Shown here: one piece after another, positions 18,962 through 28,616 of the stretch
Position numbering within the stretch: the first letter of the stretch is position 1
Layout: each line of letters opens with the position of its first letter
NCBI GenBank assembly: GCA_003427395.1
Contig: BFEA01000974.1
Coordinates: 162,279 to 190,894 of the forward strand
Source: Chara braunii
Lineage: Eukaryota > Streptophyta > Charophyceae > Charales > Characeae
Direction: 5' to 3'
DNA: 28,616 bases
Program-made: the position numbers and the translations under genes
Notes under the pieces: model-generated
Database searches by the model: none
What the model was told of the DNA's origin: nothing
Seen by the model: only the letters and a program-made list of their open reading frames with translations

Positions 18962-18965
18962 TATA
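18962..18965. repeat. Target site duplication of element A, right copy
   Basis: TATA pairs with 176-179. The following sequence is TA-rich, so the match could be partly by chance. Confidence 0.6.
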
Positions 18966-20233
18966 TGTATATATAGTCAAACAGACCTGCCCGGTAAACC
19001 GTAGGCAGAGTATATATTTGCAAGTGTGCCGTTTCGGCGGCAGACGGGTGTTTGGGCACTTGGCGCTGAACCACACAAACATGGCCAACCTTGCATTTTG
19101 TATTATATTGTCTATCTATGTTTTTTCGTTACGGATGGTTTATTATGATTTGTGGAGGAAATGAGAGAGAGAATTTGGTGTGCTTTAACAACACACAATC
19201 CGGTCTTGCTAGCTCTCTGTCTTGGCAGATTTGAGCGGTTAGGATCGGGCTCGTACTAGCTAGCTACTCTTTCTCTGTGGATGGATGTGTTTTGTTGGTT
19301 TGTTTTTTCATACATGGCCTAATTCTTTGCGCTGCTTTGCAGCATGGGCTGTCTTGTTGATGAAGTAATGTCTGTGGGTGGCTATGAGTTTTTTCCAGGG
19401 TGGAAGTTTGGGGTTTTGGCCACAATATCTCCGCAAGGAGGCTCAGAGAGTGTTTGGTGTGGGTGTCATTCCCGCGGGCTGCTCTTTCGGAGCACATGGA
19501 AGAATTGGGTAGCTTCTAGGGTGTTTTAAACCACCAGTTCACCCAGACCTGTTTTGAAATCGAAATAATTAATTTTGCGGAGCCTGAAAGTGAGGGGGTA
19601 CCGTCCACTTTGAAAACTGAAGTGCTGGACCTGCTGCCAGCATACGGAACAAAACGCAGGCCATACTCAGTTTTTATTTTCCCGCTTTATATCTCATTTA
19701 TATTTTTCCCTTGTTTTCACTCCTGCGGTAGCCCCAGCAGGCCAGAGAAAAAGGGGGGCTGCTGAAGAAAAGGGGGTGGGGGGGATCATGAACTGATATG
19801 TACACGGCAGCACTCACCAAACATGGACTGCTATCTCACCTTGTCGTTCTTAGCCACGCGGTGCACTTATCTCAAGTTCATGGCCACATTCATGGCCTCG
19901 TTCTGTCTTTCTATCCCAACTATTTGAAAGAAAAACGAAAAAAAGACTGACGAGCTACTGTCCCTTCCTCCCGCCTCCCACGGCAGGAGGCCGCCTGAAA
20001 TCACTGAGTGCAAGTTTTGTCTCCATCAAGACAAAAACTGTGTTGGTGTATCTAGCTGTGTCCTAGCGGAGGATTCATTCTCGTTTTGAACATTTGGTGA
20101 GTAGTGGAGCGAGGACTCGTGTCAGTGTTCTCTTTCTTTTTTCCATTTTATAACATCTTTCTTCCACCCGCCAAGTGGCGGGCCTTACAGGTTTTTTTTT
20201 TTTCAGTTATCTTTTTCCCTTTCTATCAGTAAC
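18966..20233. other. Spacer between elements A and C, no gene seen
   Basis: The sequence has mixed composition with T-runs, CTAGCTAGCTA-like palindromes near 19255, and a G-rich stretch. Open frames here are short and lack protein-like features. I see nothing that supports a gene. Confidence 0.5.
19753..19784 (+). other. G-rich tract, possible G-quadruplex
   Basis: Runs of 6, 5 and 7 G occur within 32 bases (19753-19758, 19772-19776, 19778-19784). The last run can supply two G-triplets, so four tracts are available. Function is unknown. Confidence 0.4.
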
Positions 20234-21132
20234 TGCGAGGCTTATGCCCCTATGAGCCCCTTTCAGGCCCTGCCAAGTATCACTTCGGCCGCCCTAAGGC
20301 CCTATTTCGGTCACCACGCAACTAAAGGAAATTCAGGCAGTTGCGCAGCACCAGTTGGTTGGAAGAACCCACACCCTGGGCAGCCTGTTTGAATGTATCG
20401 AAGGCAGGCCCTGTGCTGGATACGGGATGTGGGCTTAACACAGGCCGTTGACAGTTGGGCGCGAGCAACCACTACAGACCCAGGGCCTGAGTTGTGTGGA
20501 CTGGGCCTCAGCCTACCGGGGCCTACCGGAAGCTTCTTGGGAAAGGCCCAGCGCAGCCTGGGACAGCAAACAGGCAGGCACTTCCATATACCAAAGGGCC
20601 TGCCTACGCATTTGGCATTTGGGTGCTGGCTGCATGCTGCGCTAATAGCTGGCCAGTGCTCACGCGCTCACGGGCGAGCAGGAAGGAGCAGGCATCCATA
20701 GTCGAGCTGCGCTGCTGTAAGCTGGGTGTGGCGCAGGGTGGTCCTTGGGTGCAAGTGGCATCTGTGTGTTGGGGAATGAGGTTGTGAGTGAGGCGAGAGA
20801 CATACTTGGTGCTGGAAGCGTGCGACATTGGTCGCTGTATGCTCGTACGTCAAGAAAGCTGTTGATGTCATCTTCGGCATTGTAGTCTAGGCTAGATAGG
20901 ATCTGCCATCTGTAGTCTGGGCACCGAGCGCCAGATAGGATATCAACATTGGTTCTTCGTTGATGATGATGATATGACTATTTCAGCATTGTCAATTATG
21001 AGCTCTTGGTGTGTTCTTATTTGGTGAAACTCGTGATGCAATTCTGCTGTTGGTTCGAGGTCACGACTATCTGGTCTTATGTGTATGATGCTGTTTGATT
21101 GGTGAAGTTTGCTATTGCTCATCTTCCTTGCA
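20234..21132 (+). repeat. 5' LTR of element C
   Basis: This 899-bp LTR starts TGCGAGGC and ends CTTGCA. Its 3' third, from about 20880, is close to the element B LTRs; the 5' part is more divergent. The start is inferred from the TGCGAGG match to B and the end from the PBS spacing. Confidence 0.85.
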
Positions 21133-21135
21133 ATT

Positions 21136-21147
21136 TGGTATCGGAGC
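21136..21147 (+). other. Primer-binding site of element C
   Basis: TGGTATCGGAGC matches 11 of 12 bases of the plant tRNA-iMet site TGGTATCAGAGC, three bases after the LTR. It is the best preserved PBS in the window. Confidence 0.88.
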
Positions 21148-22410
21148 TGTGGTTCGTTGCGCTCATCTGGCGCTTGTCTTCTGCCTATGCGGTACATGCA
21201 TGCGGTCTGCTTGGTGAGTGAGGCCGTATGGGGTGTGTAGTGAGGAGGGCGGAGACAAGGAGTGGCGACCCAGGAGGTGAGGGGATCGCCAGGAAGGCTA
21301 CGGTGTGTACATTGGGTGTTTGCAGTGTGATGAGAACTATCTGGTGGTTGATTGATGCTGAGGTGGAACGGCGAGACAATGCTGGTTGTGCCGATGCAGT
21401 GACTGGTCATCGCAATGGCCATCAGGTCATCTGGTGAGAATATTTGTGGTTGGGGGCAGCTATAATGAGGTACGTTGCTCTTAACCTTATCTACCCTCTT
21501 CATCACTTCTTACCGTAAGGTTGTGAGTTCCTTCTTGAGAGTCCTCTCATTGTGAGGTGTCGAGTGCGCTCAACCTTGAGAGTCGACAATGTTCACGTGG
21601 AGCATCTGGGAGAAGATGGGCGGAGCTTTCTGAAGGACCCTGGACGAAGCACTGGGTCACGGTCACCATGCCAACCCACCGGGAGTAGAGCACGCATGCT
21701 TTGCTGCTTGTCCTTTGTTCGGCTCGCTGCGCTGTTAGATGGGTACTGCAGGGCAGGCCAGCCCTAAGTGGGAGACAAGACCGGGCGTCTTTAAATAAAC
21801 ACCGGAAGGGGAAACCATTGGCTGTGATCGTCGTCCTGTTGCGATGTAAAATAATTCCTGATGACACTTGGGGGCGGTCGTTAAATTGCCTCTGGATCAG
21901 CCAATGGTTGTAAGGCTCGTGCACACGAGGATAAACATAGTGCAGGGCTGGCCGGCTCAGCAGCTACTCGGGGCACAGGGGTGGGCCGTGTACACCTTTA
22001 GTCACACAATGCTCTCTGGATAGCTCAGGGACACTGACGTCAAGTGACAATCAAGGGGAATTGGGGAAAGGGTAGATTCCAGGTGATAAGTTAGAGTAAG
22101 ATACCATGCTGTGAACAGACCAAACAAACGATTCTGTTTCTATTTTGATTAGTTAGATGTACAACCATTTAACATCTGACAGACAACATTAGTTAGAACT
22201 GTTTTCTGTTCCTTGTGCTTTTTGTTTGCGAACTAATCAAAGTGGAATAGGTTGCGTTTGTAGGAACCTAAACTTACCTGTTGACCCCAAGTGTATCTAC
22301 TCCGAAATCGCCACCAATTAATTATTTATTTATTTTAAATTGGTCCGTGCACTACACTGTGGTAGGCATCCAGAGTGCATTAGTGCAGATTGTGTACAGT
22401 TCCGTAGCTT
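21148..22410 (+). other. 5' leader of element C
   Basis: This non-coding leader is homologous to 8650-9873. It has TTTAAATA at 21790-21797, where B has TATAAATA. It also has the conserved inverted repeat ACCAATT (22313-22319) / AATTGGT (22338-22344) shortly before gag, and about 50 bases (around 22262-22312) absent from B. Confidence 0.75.
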
Positions 22411-24366
22411 ATGAGCGACGAGGAGGACACTAGAGAGGACGACCGGATCTTGCGATCGGCAAGGCGCCCAGTTGCCCATTTGGCATTAGGTCCAGAGGGT
22501 GACAGATATCTGTTCCGCCAGTGTAGGGAGAGGCAACAACAGCAGAGGAGAGCCAGGGCCAAAGAGGCAAGCTCGACGTTCGTAAGTGAAGCCGCAACTT
22601 CAACAGCCATGGCCACTTCTGCGCAGCAGAGTTCCCAGGCTAGTAGTCCAGGATCTGTAGGGTCAACGGTCGCGTAGACCCTGAGTCAGTCCACTGGCGT
22701 CATGGCAAACCAGCCAATAGTGTTGTTTCCGATGAGATCGCCATTCAACAAGCAGCATTGCAGGAGGCACAACTACAAAAGGCTTTAGGAGAGATAAAAG
22801 CGGATAAGGAAAGGATGATTAGAAGAAGAGCTAGGATGCAGCGGAGACAAGCGTACGTTAGTGAGTTAGAGGAGATGGACCTGACGCACGTGACTGACGA
22901 TGTCAGGACCATACAGTCCGTCCTGCTAAATGTAGTTGAAATGCAGGACCACCAGACGGTCATCCTTCAGGACATTCAGCAAAGTCTGGCCCTGTTGGTT
23001 GGGCGAGTGCAGGCAACGCCATGGACGTCCGGGCCTGGTGCCTGGCCCGTTGTACAGCCTCCTCCTTTTGTCCCACCGGTGACTGGGGTATCCCCATACA
23101 CAACTCCAACATCGGTCCAGACCGTTTCCCTGGGTATGCAGCTATCAGGAGGGCTCTCAACAGGTCCTAGTTTGTAGGTTCCTGTACAGATAGTGTTTAC
23201 CCAACCTCCGTTGCAGATTGCGGTTACCACGCAACCTGCTGTCTCGCAGCCTTCACAGCTGCAGGGTACACAGCCCCAGCAGTCCGTGCAGCAGCCTGCA
23301 CCACTTGGTCCACAGCCCAGAGTGATGCAGGGACCGGGACAAACTCAGTGGGTACCAAAGACGGCCATCACCGCTCCTAAACCCTTCACAGGGGATAAGA
23401 GAGGCGAAGACCTCGACACTTGGTTGAGGGCAGTGTCGGTCTATGTTAAGTGTAAACTTACCTTGCCGCATGAGGAAGTGCTTGTGGCTGCATCCTACTT
23501 AGAGGGTAGTGCAACACGATGGTTGAGCGGTTTAGTGCAATTGCAGGGGTACGGTCATGACTTCCGCGCTTGGGCAGCCCACCAGAAACTGGAGGACTTC
23601 CTCAAGATGGTGGAGGACAGGTGGCATGATCCTCAAGAGGCTCAAAAAGCCACTAATGTGATCCTGACACTGCACACAAGGCAGTTTAAGTCAGTTAGGG
23701 AGGCCACTGACGCTGTAGAGCGTCTGATCTGTGTCCCTGGGTTGCGCTATGACCCCCAAGTTCTACTCACCTCCTACCTGAGATGCTTTCCTATGCCTCT
23801 CAGAAATCAGTTGGCAAGTGAGGCCAACAACAATGTTCACAACTTCCCCTCGTTCAGCAAGTGAAGAGAAGATAGGACATGGACATAATCCTACAACGGA
23901 TGGTAGGAAGAAGACATTGCCTCCCAACTGGAAGGCGAAGGGTCGCATTATGTTTGTCGATAACGATGGTTCAACCATCGAGTTAGACGACAACTTCCAG
24001 GAGGGAGTAGGTTCAGAGGCTAGCAGCGTAGAAGCTTCAGGGGGTGGAGTAGTCGCTGCCGTAGCTCTGAAAGGTAAGGCGACTGGTTGACGCCGTGGAG
24101 GTTCCCGATCTAGGAGTAAAGTTGACCCCAATGCTCCTCCATGGGAGAAAGCGGGTCTCACTGAGGACGTGTGGAGAGATCGGTATACGCGGCAGGCTTG
24201 TATCTGTTGTGGCCAATATGGCCATAATCAATTCAAGCGCCGAAACAAGAGGGTGACGGAGAAGATCCCGCCTACGATGGGGCAGGCGTTGGGATCCTCC
24301 GCTCCCGTTGGTAGCAATGTAGCTAGCACTTCTGGCACTGCTCCGGGAAACACGTCGGGCCAGTAG
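22411..24366 (+). pseudogene. gag: Element C gag
   Basis: The start ATG at 22411 gives MSDEEDTREDD, parallel to B. The domain order is the same: Gln/Arg-rich N-terminus, charged helix, Pro/Gln linker, capsid-like domain (APKPFTGDKRGEDLDTWL), basic tail and zinc knuckle. The knuckle reads CICCGQYGHNQFKRR, so the last Cys of CX2CX4HX4C is Arg. There is a TAG at 22675, a 1-base deletion near 22730, a TAG at 23175, a 14-base deletion near 23865 that restores the original frame, and a TGA at 24088. Gag ends at TAG 24364-24366, the same place as in B, suggesting this is the true gag terminus of the family. Confidence 0.9.
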
Positions 24367-24386
24367 GAATAGTAGTTGTTCCTGCT
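24345..24386 (+). promoter_or_regulatory. Putative -1 ribosomal frameshift signal between gag and pol
   Basis: G GGA AAC (24345-24351) fits the X XXY YYZ slippery rule and is in the correct phase of the gag frame. The gag stop follows 13 bases after the heptamer, and pol is open in the -1 frame. A stem AGTAGGAA (24362-24369) / TTCCTGCT (24379-24386), with one G-T pair and a 9-base loop, starts 10 bases after the heptamer. This is slightly beyond the common 5-9 spacing. The stem is kept in B, with an A-T pair changed to G-T. Confidence 0.6.
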
Positions 24387-25745
24387 AGGGTTGAGGTGGT
24401 GGATACACCCTCACCATCTCGAGAGATGGTCCAAGCTACTGACTCCATAGTCGTCCCGCAAACACGTTCAGACCAATCGAGCCTCTGTTCGATGAATGTG
24501 TTTAAGTCCTTATAGGAGCTAGAGGAGGAGTGGTCTAAATCTCACCCACTCGCTTCTTGGACGGCATTAGTTAAAACCCCTAAGGGTGAGATGTTCGTCA
24601 GCGAGGCTGTCATTGGCGGCCGCAAGGCCGGGGCCTATTATGACACTTGCTCGACTAGGAACTTCATTAGTCGTGCATGTGTTGAGAGGCTGCGCTTACA
24701 GGGGCAAGTGCAACGCCTGAGTCGACCTGTGGAGTCGACCTGTGCCAACAAACAGCGCATGGTAGTCAACGACTACCTCCCAGATGTTGAGTGTTGCTTC
24801 CCGTACGCGGGAGGGGAATTGAGACATCGCGTCTCGTTCCTAGTGAGTGACGAACTCCCCATGGATATGTTGTTAGGTATGTACTACTTCTCTGTGGCAC
24901 AACCCCAGTTTGTCCGGGACCGAAAAGTGGTGAAACACACTTTGGCAGGTGGAGGGACTGCTAGATTGCGTAAGTTCAAAGCTAGTAGTCTGATTGAGTC
25001 CCACGGATGTATGTGTGCGGCCGCGTTCTATAATTATTATAAGAAAAATCAGGAGGAGGGAATGTACCTAGTTTATGTCTCTGCTGCAGGTGAGCCGGTG
25101 AAAATGCCGCCGGAGATAGAGGGAGTAGTTACTAAGTACCCTGATCTATTTGAAGAGCCGACAGGGGTTGTAGAGAAGGAGGTCGTCCACGCGATAGAGA
25201 TTATCCGAGGGTCTAGTATCCCAAAGGGTAGGATCTATCGGATGTCTCCAGGCGAGCTCGATGAGCTTCGCCGACAACTCAAGGAACTCGTAGAGAAGGG
25301 TTGGATCTGGCCGAGTGTTTCTCCTTATGGGTCTCCAGTACTATTCGTACTTAAGAAGAAGGAGGGAACAATTAGGATGTGTATTGACAATAGGGGCCTC
25401 AATGCCATCACCGTTAACAACAGAGAGCCTCTACGGCGCATCGACGATTTGCTCGATAGAGTGCAAGGGTGTTGGTACTTCAGTAAGATAGATCTGAAGT
25501 CCGGGAACCATCAGATTGCAATCCGGCCCGAGGATCAACACAAAACCGCATTTCAGACCAGGTACAGTCTGTACGAGTTTGTGGTGATGCCTTTCGGTCT
25601 TTGCAATGCTCCTGACACCTTTCAGCACGCTATGAAACGGATCTTTCATGACTACTTAGATAAGTTTGTCATCGTGTGCCTCGATGACATACTTATTTTA
25701 GTAAGACTGTCGAGGAGCATGTTGCGCACTTGGACAAAGTTTTGA
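24367..25745 (+). pseudogene. pol: Element C pol: protease and reverse transcriptase
   Basis: Pol in the -1 frame relative to gag has one TAG at 24513-24515 (GAG in B) and is then open to the RT palm. The protease motif is [12 protein letters not shown] (Asp codon 24642-24644), with D-T-C as in B, followed by [17 protein letters not shown] blocks are [29 protein letters not shown], motif [23 protein letters not shown] and IVCLDDILI, where the YxDD tyrosine is Cys. A 1-base deletion in a T-run near 25697 ends the frame at 25745. Loss of R for W and Y for N at conserved positions also suggests decay. Confidence 0.92.
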
Positions 25746-26278
25746 GTCTTATGTGATAGCACAAGTTCAAGATCAACGGTGAGAAGTGCGAGTTTGGCCG
25801 CACATGTGTCTTGTACTTGGGTCATGAGATTTCCGCGGAGGGATTGAAGCCCGATGATGCGAAGGTGGCCAGCAATCGTGACTGGCCGCGTTCTCAGTCT
25901 GTGATTGAGATGAGGTATTTCTTAGGGATGACCGGCTACTATTGCAACTTCGTGAAGAACTATAGCATAGTTGCCGCCCCTTTGACTGATATGACCGGCC
26001 TTGACACCCCATGGGAGTGGACTGAGAGATGCGAGGCTGCTTTCAGACATCTGAAGCACGCGTTGACGCATTATGAAGTCTTGAAACTTCCTGATCCTGA
26101 CAAGCCATTTATAGTGACCACGGATGCTAGCCAATATGGCATAGGCGCCGTACTTGCACAACAGGAGGGGAAAAAGTTGAGGCCAGTTGAGTACATGTCC
26201 AAGAAAATGCCGTCTCATAAGTTGTCTAAGTCCACCTATGAGAAGGAACTCTATGCGGTTTACAAGGCTCTGACCCAT
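25746..26278 (+). pseudogene. pol: Element C pol: RT connection and RNase H, truncated
   Basis: This continues the RT in a shifted frame, with TGA-TAG near 25755. It carries HKFKINGEKCEFG, LYLGHEISAEG, MTGYYCNFVKNYS and the RNase H blocks TTDASQYGIGAVLAQQ and STYEKELYAVYKAL. It breaks off at ALTH near 26278, where B continues WRHYLL. The RNase H Asp of the TDHQTP motif and the whole integrase are missing. The open frame that crosses the junction to 26365 is accidental. Confidence 0.9.
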
Positions 26279-26423
26279 GTATGTGCTATTTCAATTCATT
26301 TTAAATCAGAAAACGATCCATTCATGCAAATAAAAAATCACTTTGTATTTTCCAAAAAAACATAAAATTGAATCACACATCGTAGAATACTTCGCTAGTG
26401 GGTCCAGGCCCCAGGGAAGGTCC

Positions 26424-27003
26424 CAGCCAAAAAAAAAAAAAAAAAAAAAAATCCAAAAAATCCAAAACAAAAGTATGTTATGCCTAGGGAGATATCTCGA
26501 GCGCCCGGGTCCTGATGTCACGCCCGGATTGGCGACCGGGTGACCGGCCGGGCATGGCCCCAGGCAGCCTCAGCGCAAAAAAAACAAAAAATCAAATCCA
26601 AAAAAATCTGAAAAAAACATATGTTGTGTAGAATTGCAATACAAACAACTTTTGGCTGAGGGTCACATCAGAATTCCTCACAGAACTAAAGATAGAAAAG
26701 AAAATAACCATATCACACTAAGGCACCCCCCTTTAAACCCCTTTAGCCCCTTCAAAATTTATTTACACTCCCTTTTGCCCCCTTTGACAGCCAACACTCA
26801 AAAAAAGAAAAGAGTCTGGATTTGGGCTCCTCTCGGAGAGCGCGGAAAAACCCAACCGCCAATTTTTTTTTATTATTATTATTTTTTTTTCCCCATGACT
26901 GGGTCACCCGGGCGTCATGCCTGGGTAGGACCGGCCGGTCATGAAAATCTTCCTAGTGTTATGCAGAAAAATAAATTGATTTTTTTTTTTTTTTTTAAGC
27001 CAG
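26424..27003. repeat. Possible inverted-repeat unit with A-rich arms
   Basis: The left arm (about 26424-26600) has an A-run, TATGTTATGCCTAGGGAGAT and a GC block CCGGGTGACCGGCC. The right arm (about 26860-27003), read on the minus strand, has an A-run, GCATAACACTAGGAAGAT and a GC block GACCGGCC...CCGGGTGACC. The order of elements matches, but identity is loose. It could be a foldback or MITE-like element. Confidence 0.3.
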
Positions 27004-27120
27004 GAAACGGGCTTGGCGTCCCTCACAAAAATTCCATGGTCCAGATTAAGGGCAAGACATCATCGGTCAAGCCCAAAAATGGGCCCAACACACACCGCAA
27101 AACCATAGCTATGGTCGTAA

Positions 27121-27286
27121 TATCTATGAAGGTTCAAAAAAGGCAAACCCTAACAATTGTTAGTTTCTATTGCCATTCCAAACTGTTACCTAACTAGCTG
27201 TAGTTGTACTATCTATGAAGGTTCAAAAAGGGCAAACCCTAACAATTGTTAGTTTCTCCTGCCATCCCAAACGGTTACCTAACCCT
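27121..27286. repeat. Tandem duplication, 89-bp period
   Basis: TATCTATGAAGGTTCAAAAA at 27121 recurs at 27210. Both are followed by GGCAAACCCTAACAATTGTT and a similar C-rich end. The similarity may extend about 15 bases further upstream. Confidence 0.85.
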
Positions 27287-27300
27287 GCTATATCGCCCAG

Positions 27301-27830
27301 CCACCCGCGCGGCAGGGGCCAGCCCCCGAAGGGCCCAAGTGCAGGTGCAGACCCAACAAACCCACCCACCTCCTCGGGATTCAGTGCACATAGCCCCACC
27401 GCCCACACACACCACTACCAAAAACACCAACTCCCACCACGATGGCAAACCAGTGAATTACCCTACCACCTGCGCGGCAGGGGTCGATGACCCCGCTAAA
27501 CCCACCCACCTCCTCGCGATTCAGGGCAATCCACTCACCCTATCTGCGTGCACTCCCTAAAGGAGACTTTACCGCCCTCCATGATAAAGCCCCTGCAGAG
27601 CAACGCTCACGACATGACCACAAAAAGGATGACAATGGAGATTCAAGCCTAAAACGAATACCTATCTTGATATCTTCATGATCCAGCAGTGACACCCCAC
27701 CCCCCATACCCACCCACCTCCTCGCGATTCAGGGCGCACTACTCCACCGATCTGTGTTCACTCCCAAGAAAACGTCACCGCCCACCATGATGAGGTCTCC
27801 GCAGAGCGCCACACACATATCCGTCCAACA
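27301..27830. repeat. Diverged tandem array, three partial copies
   Basis: CCCACCCACCTCCTCG with GATTCAG recurs at 27361, 27501 and 27709. The second and third copies also share CACTCCC...ACCGCCC.CCATGAT downstream. The first two share CGCGGCAGGGG upstream. Spacing is unequal (140 and 208 bases), so internal indels occurred. Confidence 0.75.
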
Positions 27831-28224
27831 GCCTGCTACCTAAATCAACAACTATACTTTTCTGTGAAAAAGGCACCACAAGTCTCAATAATCTTTACCA
27901 ACGTTCTGTATAAAGAAAGTAAAAATCCCAGTCAAAACCTAAGAAAGCAAAACAAGAAACCAAAAAATTACTAAAATCTGCTGTATGAAACGACGGAGCG
28001 ATTAAACAAAGAATTTGAAAGTGTCCCCTAAAACGGCGACATTACACAAGAGTACCTCTGACTATCATTTAATTCAAACTCCGCACGGAGCCGATCATTT
28101 GAAGCCTCACTCACTTTCTTTCGGTTAGAAAACAAACCAAAAGGCGACGGAAGAAGCGCCATCCAGAATCCCAAAAGCACGGAAGTTGAAGTCACGGCGA
28201 TCTCCTGACCAACCGGAAGCTGCC

Positions 28225-28616
28225 ATGTTCCAAAAGAGGATGGAATCACACTTCAATGTCCAGCTTCGTAAACAACGCTACGATCGCCAAAACCCTAACA
28301 CCATAGTTCCATATCACAGACCAGGGGCAAAGCCCCTGATGAGACTCGTGAGGTTTGTTGCAGCGTTCGACCCTTGCCGTCCGATCGTCCCCACAATCAG
28401 CACTCTCCTTCCTCGACTGGATAGGATTGCTGGCCATGCTCGGCCAACCGAAGTCAACGAAGGCCAAGAATCATGGTATGACCCCCTTGGCGCAAGTCCC
28501 ACCATCAACCCTCTGCGCCCCGACCTCGTCATCGTCAAGTTTTGGCGGCGGATCCATATTTTTCCGGACCTGGGTTATGACCCCCTTGGCGCAAGTCCCA
28601 CCATCAACCCTCTGCG
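28225..28616 (+). CDS. Unrecognised open reading frame running off the window end
   Basis: From ATG 28225 (MFQKRMESHF) the frame stays open for 130 codons to the last base. The frame is free of stops back to a TAG at 28126-28128. The translation is basic at first, then has PIVPTISTLLPRL. It holds YDPLGASPTINPL twice, 33 residues apart, encoded by identical 41-bp copies at 28477 and 28576. I recognise no family. The opposite strand is also open for 74 codons in part of the region, so coding status is uncertain. It could be the 5' exon of a host gene, an unknown repeat, or a chance frame. Confidence 0.3.
   Translation, partial: MFQKRMESHFNVQLRKQRYDRQNPNTIVPYHRPGAKPLMRLVRFVAAFDPCRPIVPTISTLLPRLDRIAGHARPTEVNEGQESWYDPLGASPTINPLRPDLVIVKFWRRIHIFPDLGYDPLGASPTINPL
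28477..28616. repeat. Identical 41-bp direct repeat, 99-bp spacing
   Basis: The 41 bases starting TATGACCCCCTTGGCGCAAG at 28477-28517 recur without change at 28576-28616, where the window ends. The match may continue beyond, so this could be a 99-bp tandem array. A 99-bp period preserves the reading frame. Confidence 0.9.

Larger units (their letters stand above)
20234..26278 (+). mobile_element. Element C: 3'-truncated Ty3/gypsy retrotransposon, relative of B
   Basis: It retains the 5' LTR, PBS, leader, gag, protease, RT and most of RNase H, collinear with element B. Similarity stops at ...CTGACCCAT near 26278, inside RNase H, and unrelated A-rich sequence follows. No integrase or 3' LTR is present in the window. 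With only one LTR the end is judged by homology to B. It carries fewer stops than B in pol but has four or more stops and two frameshifts in gag. Confidence 0.9.
26279..28128. other. A-rich region with short duplications, no gene recognised
   Basis: Long A- and T-runs occur (22 A at about 26430, T-rich 26866-26890, T-run about 26979-26996), with GC-rich CCGGGTGACC-type words between them. Tandem copies occur at 27121/27210 and a threefold motif at 27361, 27501 and 27709. Open frames are low-complexity and do not look like proteins. Confidence 0.5.

Noticed and set aside
19344-19529. 61-codon frame MGCLVDEVM in the spacer
   Set aside because: Short, no motif, and no supporting context.
20943-21506. 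187-codon minus-strand frame over the element C LTR and leader
   Set aside because: It overlaps the LTR end and PBS, and its counterparts in B are broken. There are no protein features.
26634-27197. 187-codon frame in the A-rich region
   Set aside because: The translation is Lys/Phe homopolymer-rich from A- and T-runs, without protein character.
27130-27245. AACCCTAAC words resembling plant telomere repeat
   Set aside because: Only one unit occurs in each of two duplicated copies, with no array.
28028-28249. 73-codon minus-strand frame with a hydrophobic stretch
   Set aside because: Short, with a competing frame on the same strand and an open frame on the other. No family was recognised.
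1-28616. CRISPR arrays, bacterial operons, defence systems or viral genes
   Set aside because: No spacer-repeat array, no prokaryotic gene organisation and no envelope-like gene was seen. All large coding remnants are Ty3/gypsy gag-pol.

Overview
The window looks like repeat-rich nuclear DNA from a green-lineage eukaryote. My best guess is a charophyte alga close to Chara braunii. The basis is plant-type Ty3/gypsy retrotransposons primed by initiator tRNA-Met, abundant (AG)n/(TC)n tracts, an N gap, and a gag protein that opens with a MVDTRGGKS-type N-terminus and a long charged helix. I remember that gag type from Chara predictions, but I could not search for it. I found no convincing intact host gene; nearly everything recognisable is decayed retrotransposon.

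Layout. (1) Element A is a minus-strand Ty3/gypsy element spanning 180-18961. It has two 964-bp LTRs (180-1143 and 17998-18961), a polypurine tract at 1144-1156, a primer-binding site at 17985-17996 and a 4-bp target duplication TATA. Its gag-pol (1250-6795) is broken by stops and frameshifts. Its 5' leader (6796-17997) has been split by two later insertions. (2) Element B is a plus-strand Ty3/gypsy element of another family at 7700-15926. It has LTRs at 7700-8634 and 15007-15926, a 4-bp target duplication CCTC, a PBS, a PPT, and a gag-pol with many stops that lacks the first part of integrase. (3) Insert X, about 15968-17881, ends in an A-run on the minus strand and is flanked by a 13-bp direct repeat, as expected for a LINE/SINE-like or retrocopy insertion. 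It contains a hairpin-rich stretch and a 616-bp N gap. Removing B and X leaves element A at about 8.6 kb with a leader of about 1.06 kb, a normal size. (4) 18966-20233 is non-coding spacer. (5) Element C is a plus-strand relative of B at 20234-26278. It keeps its 5' LTR, PBS, leader, gag, protease, RT and part of RNase H, but is cut off before integrase and the 3' LTR. (6) 26279-28128 is A-rich, has no recognisable gene, and holds several short tandem duplications. (7) An open frame of unknown nature starts near 28225 and runs off the window end; it contains an in-frame 99-bp-spaced repeat.

How the parts work together. In B and C, gag and pol lie in different frames, with pol at -1. C carries a G GGA AAC heptamer in the gag frame 13 bases before the gag stop, followed by a conserved stem-loop. 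This fits programmed -1 frameshifting for Gag-Pol. Both elements also share a protease triad that reads D-T-C instead of D-T-G. Most nonsense codons sit where the related copy has CAG, CGA or TGG, as expected for cytosine-methylation decay of silenced elements. All comparisons were done by eye from the sequence.
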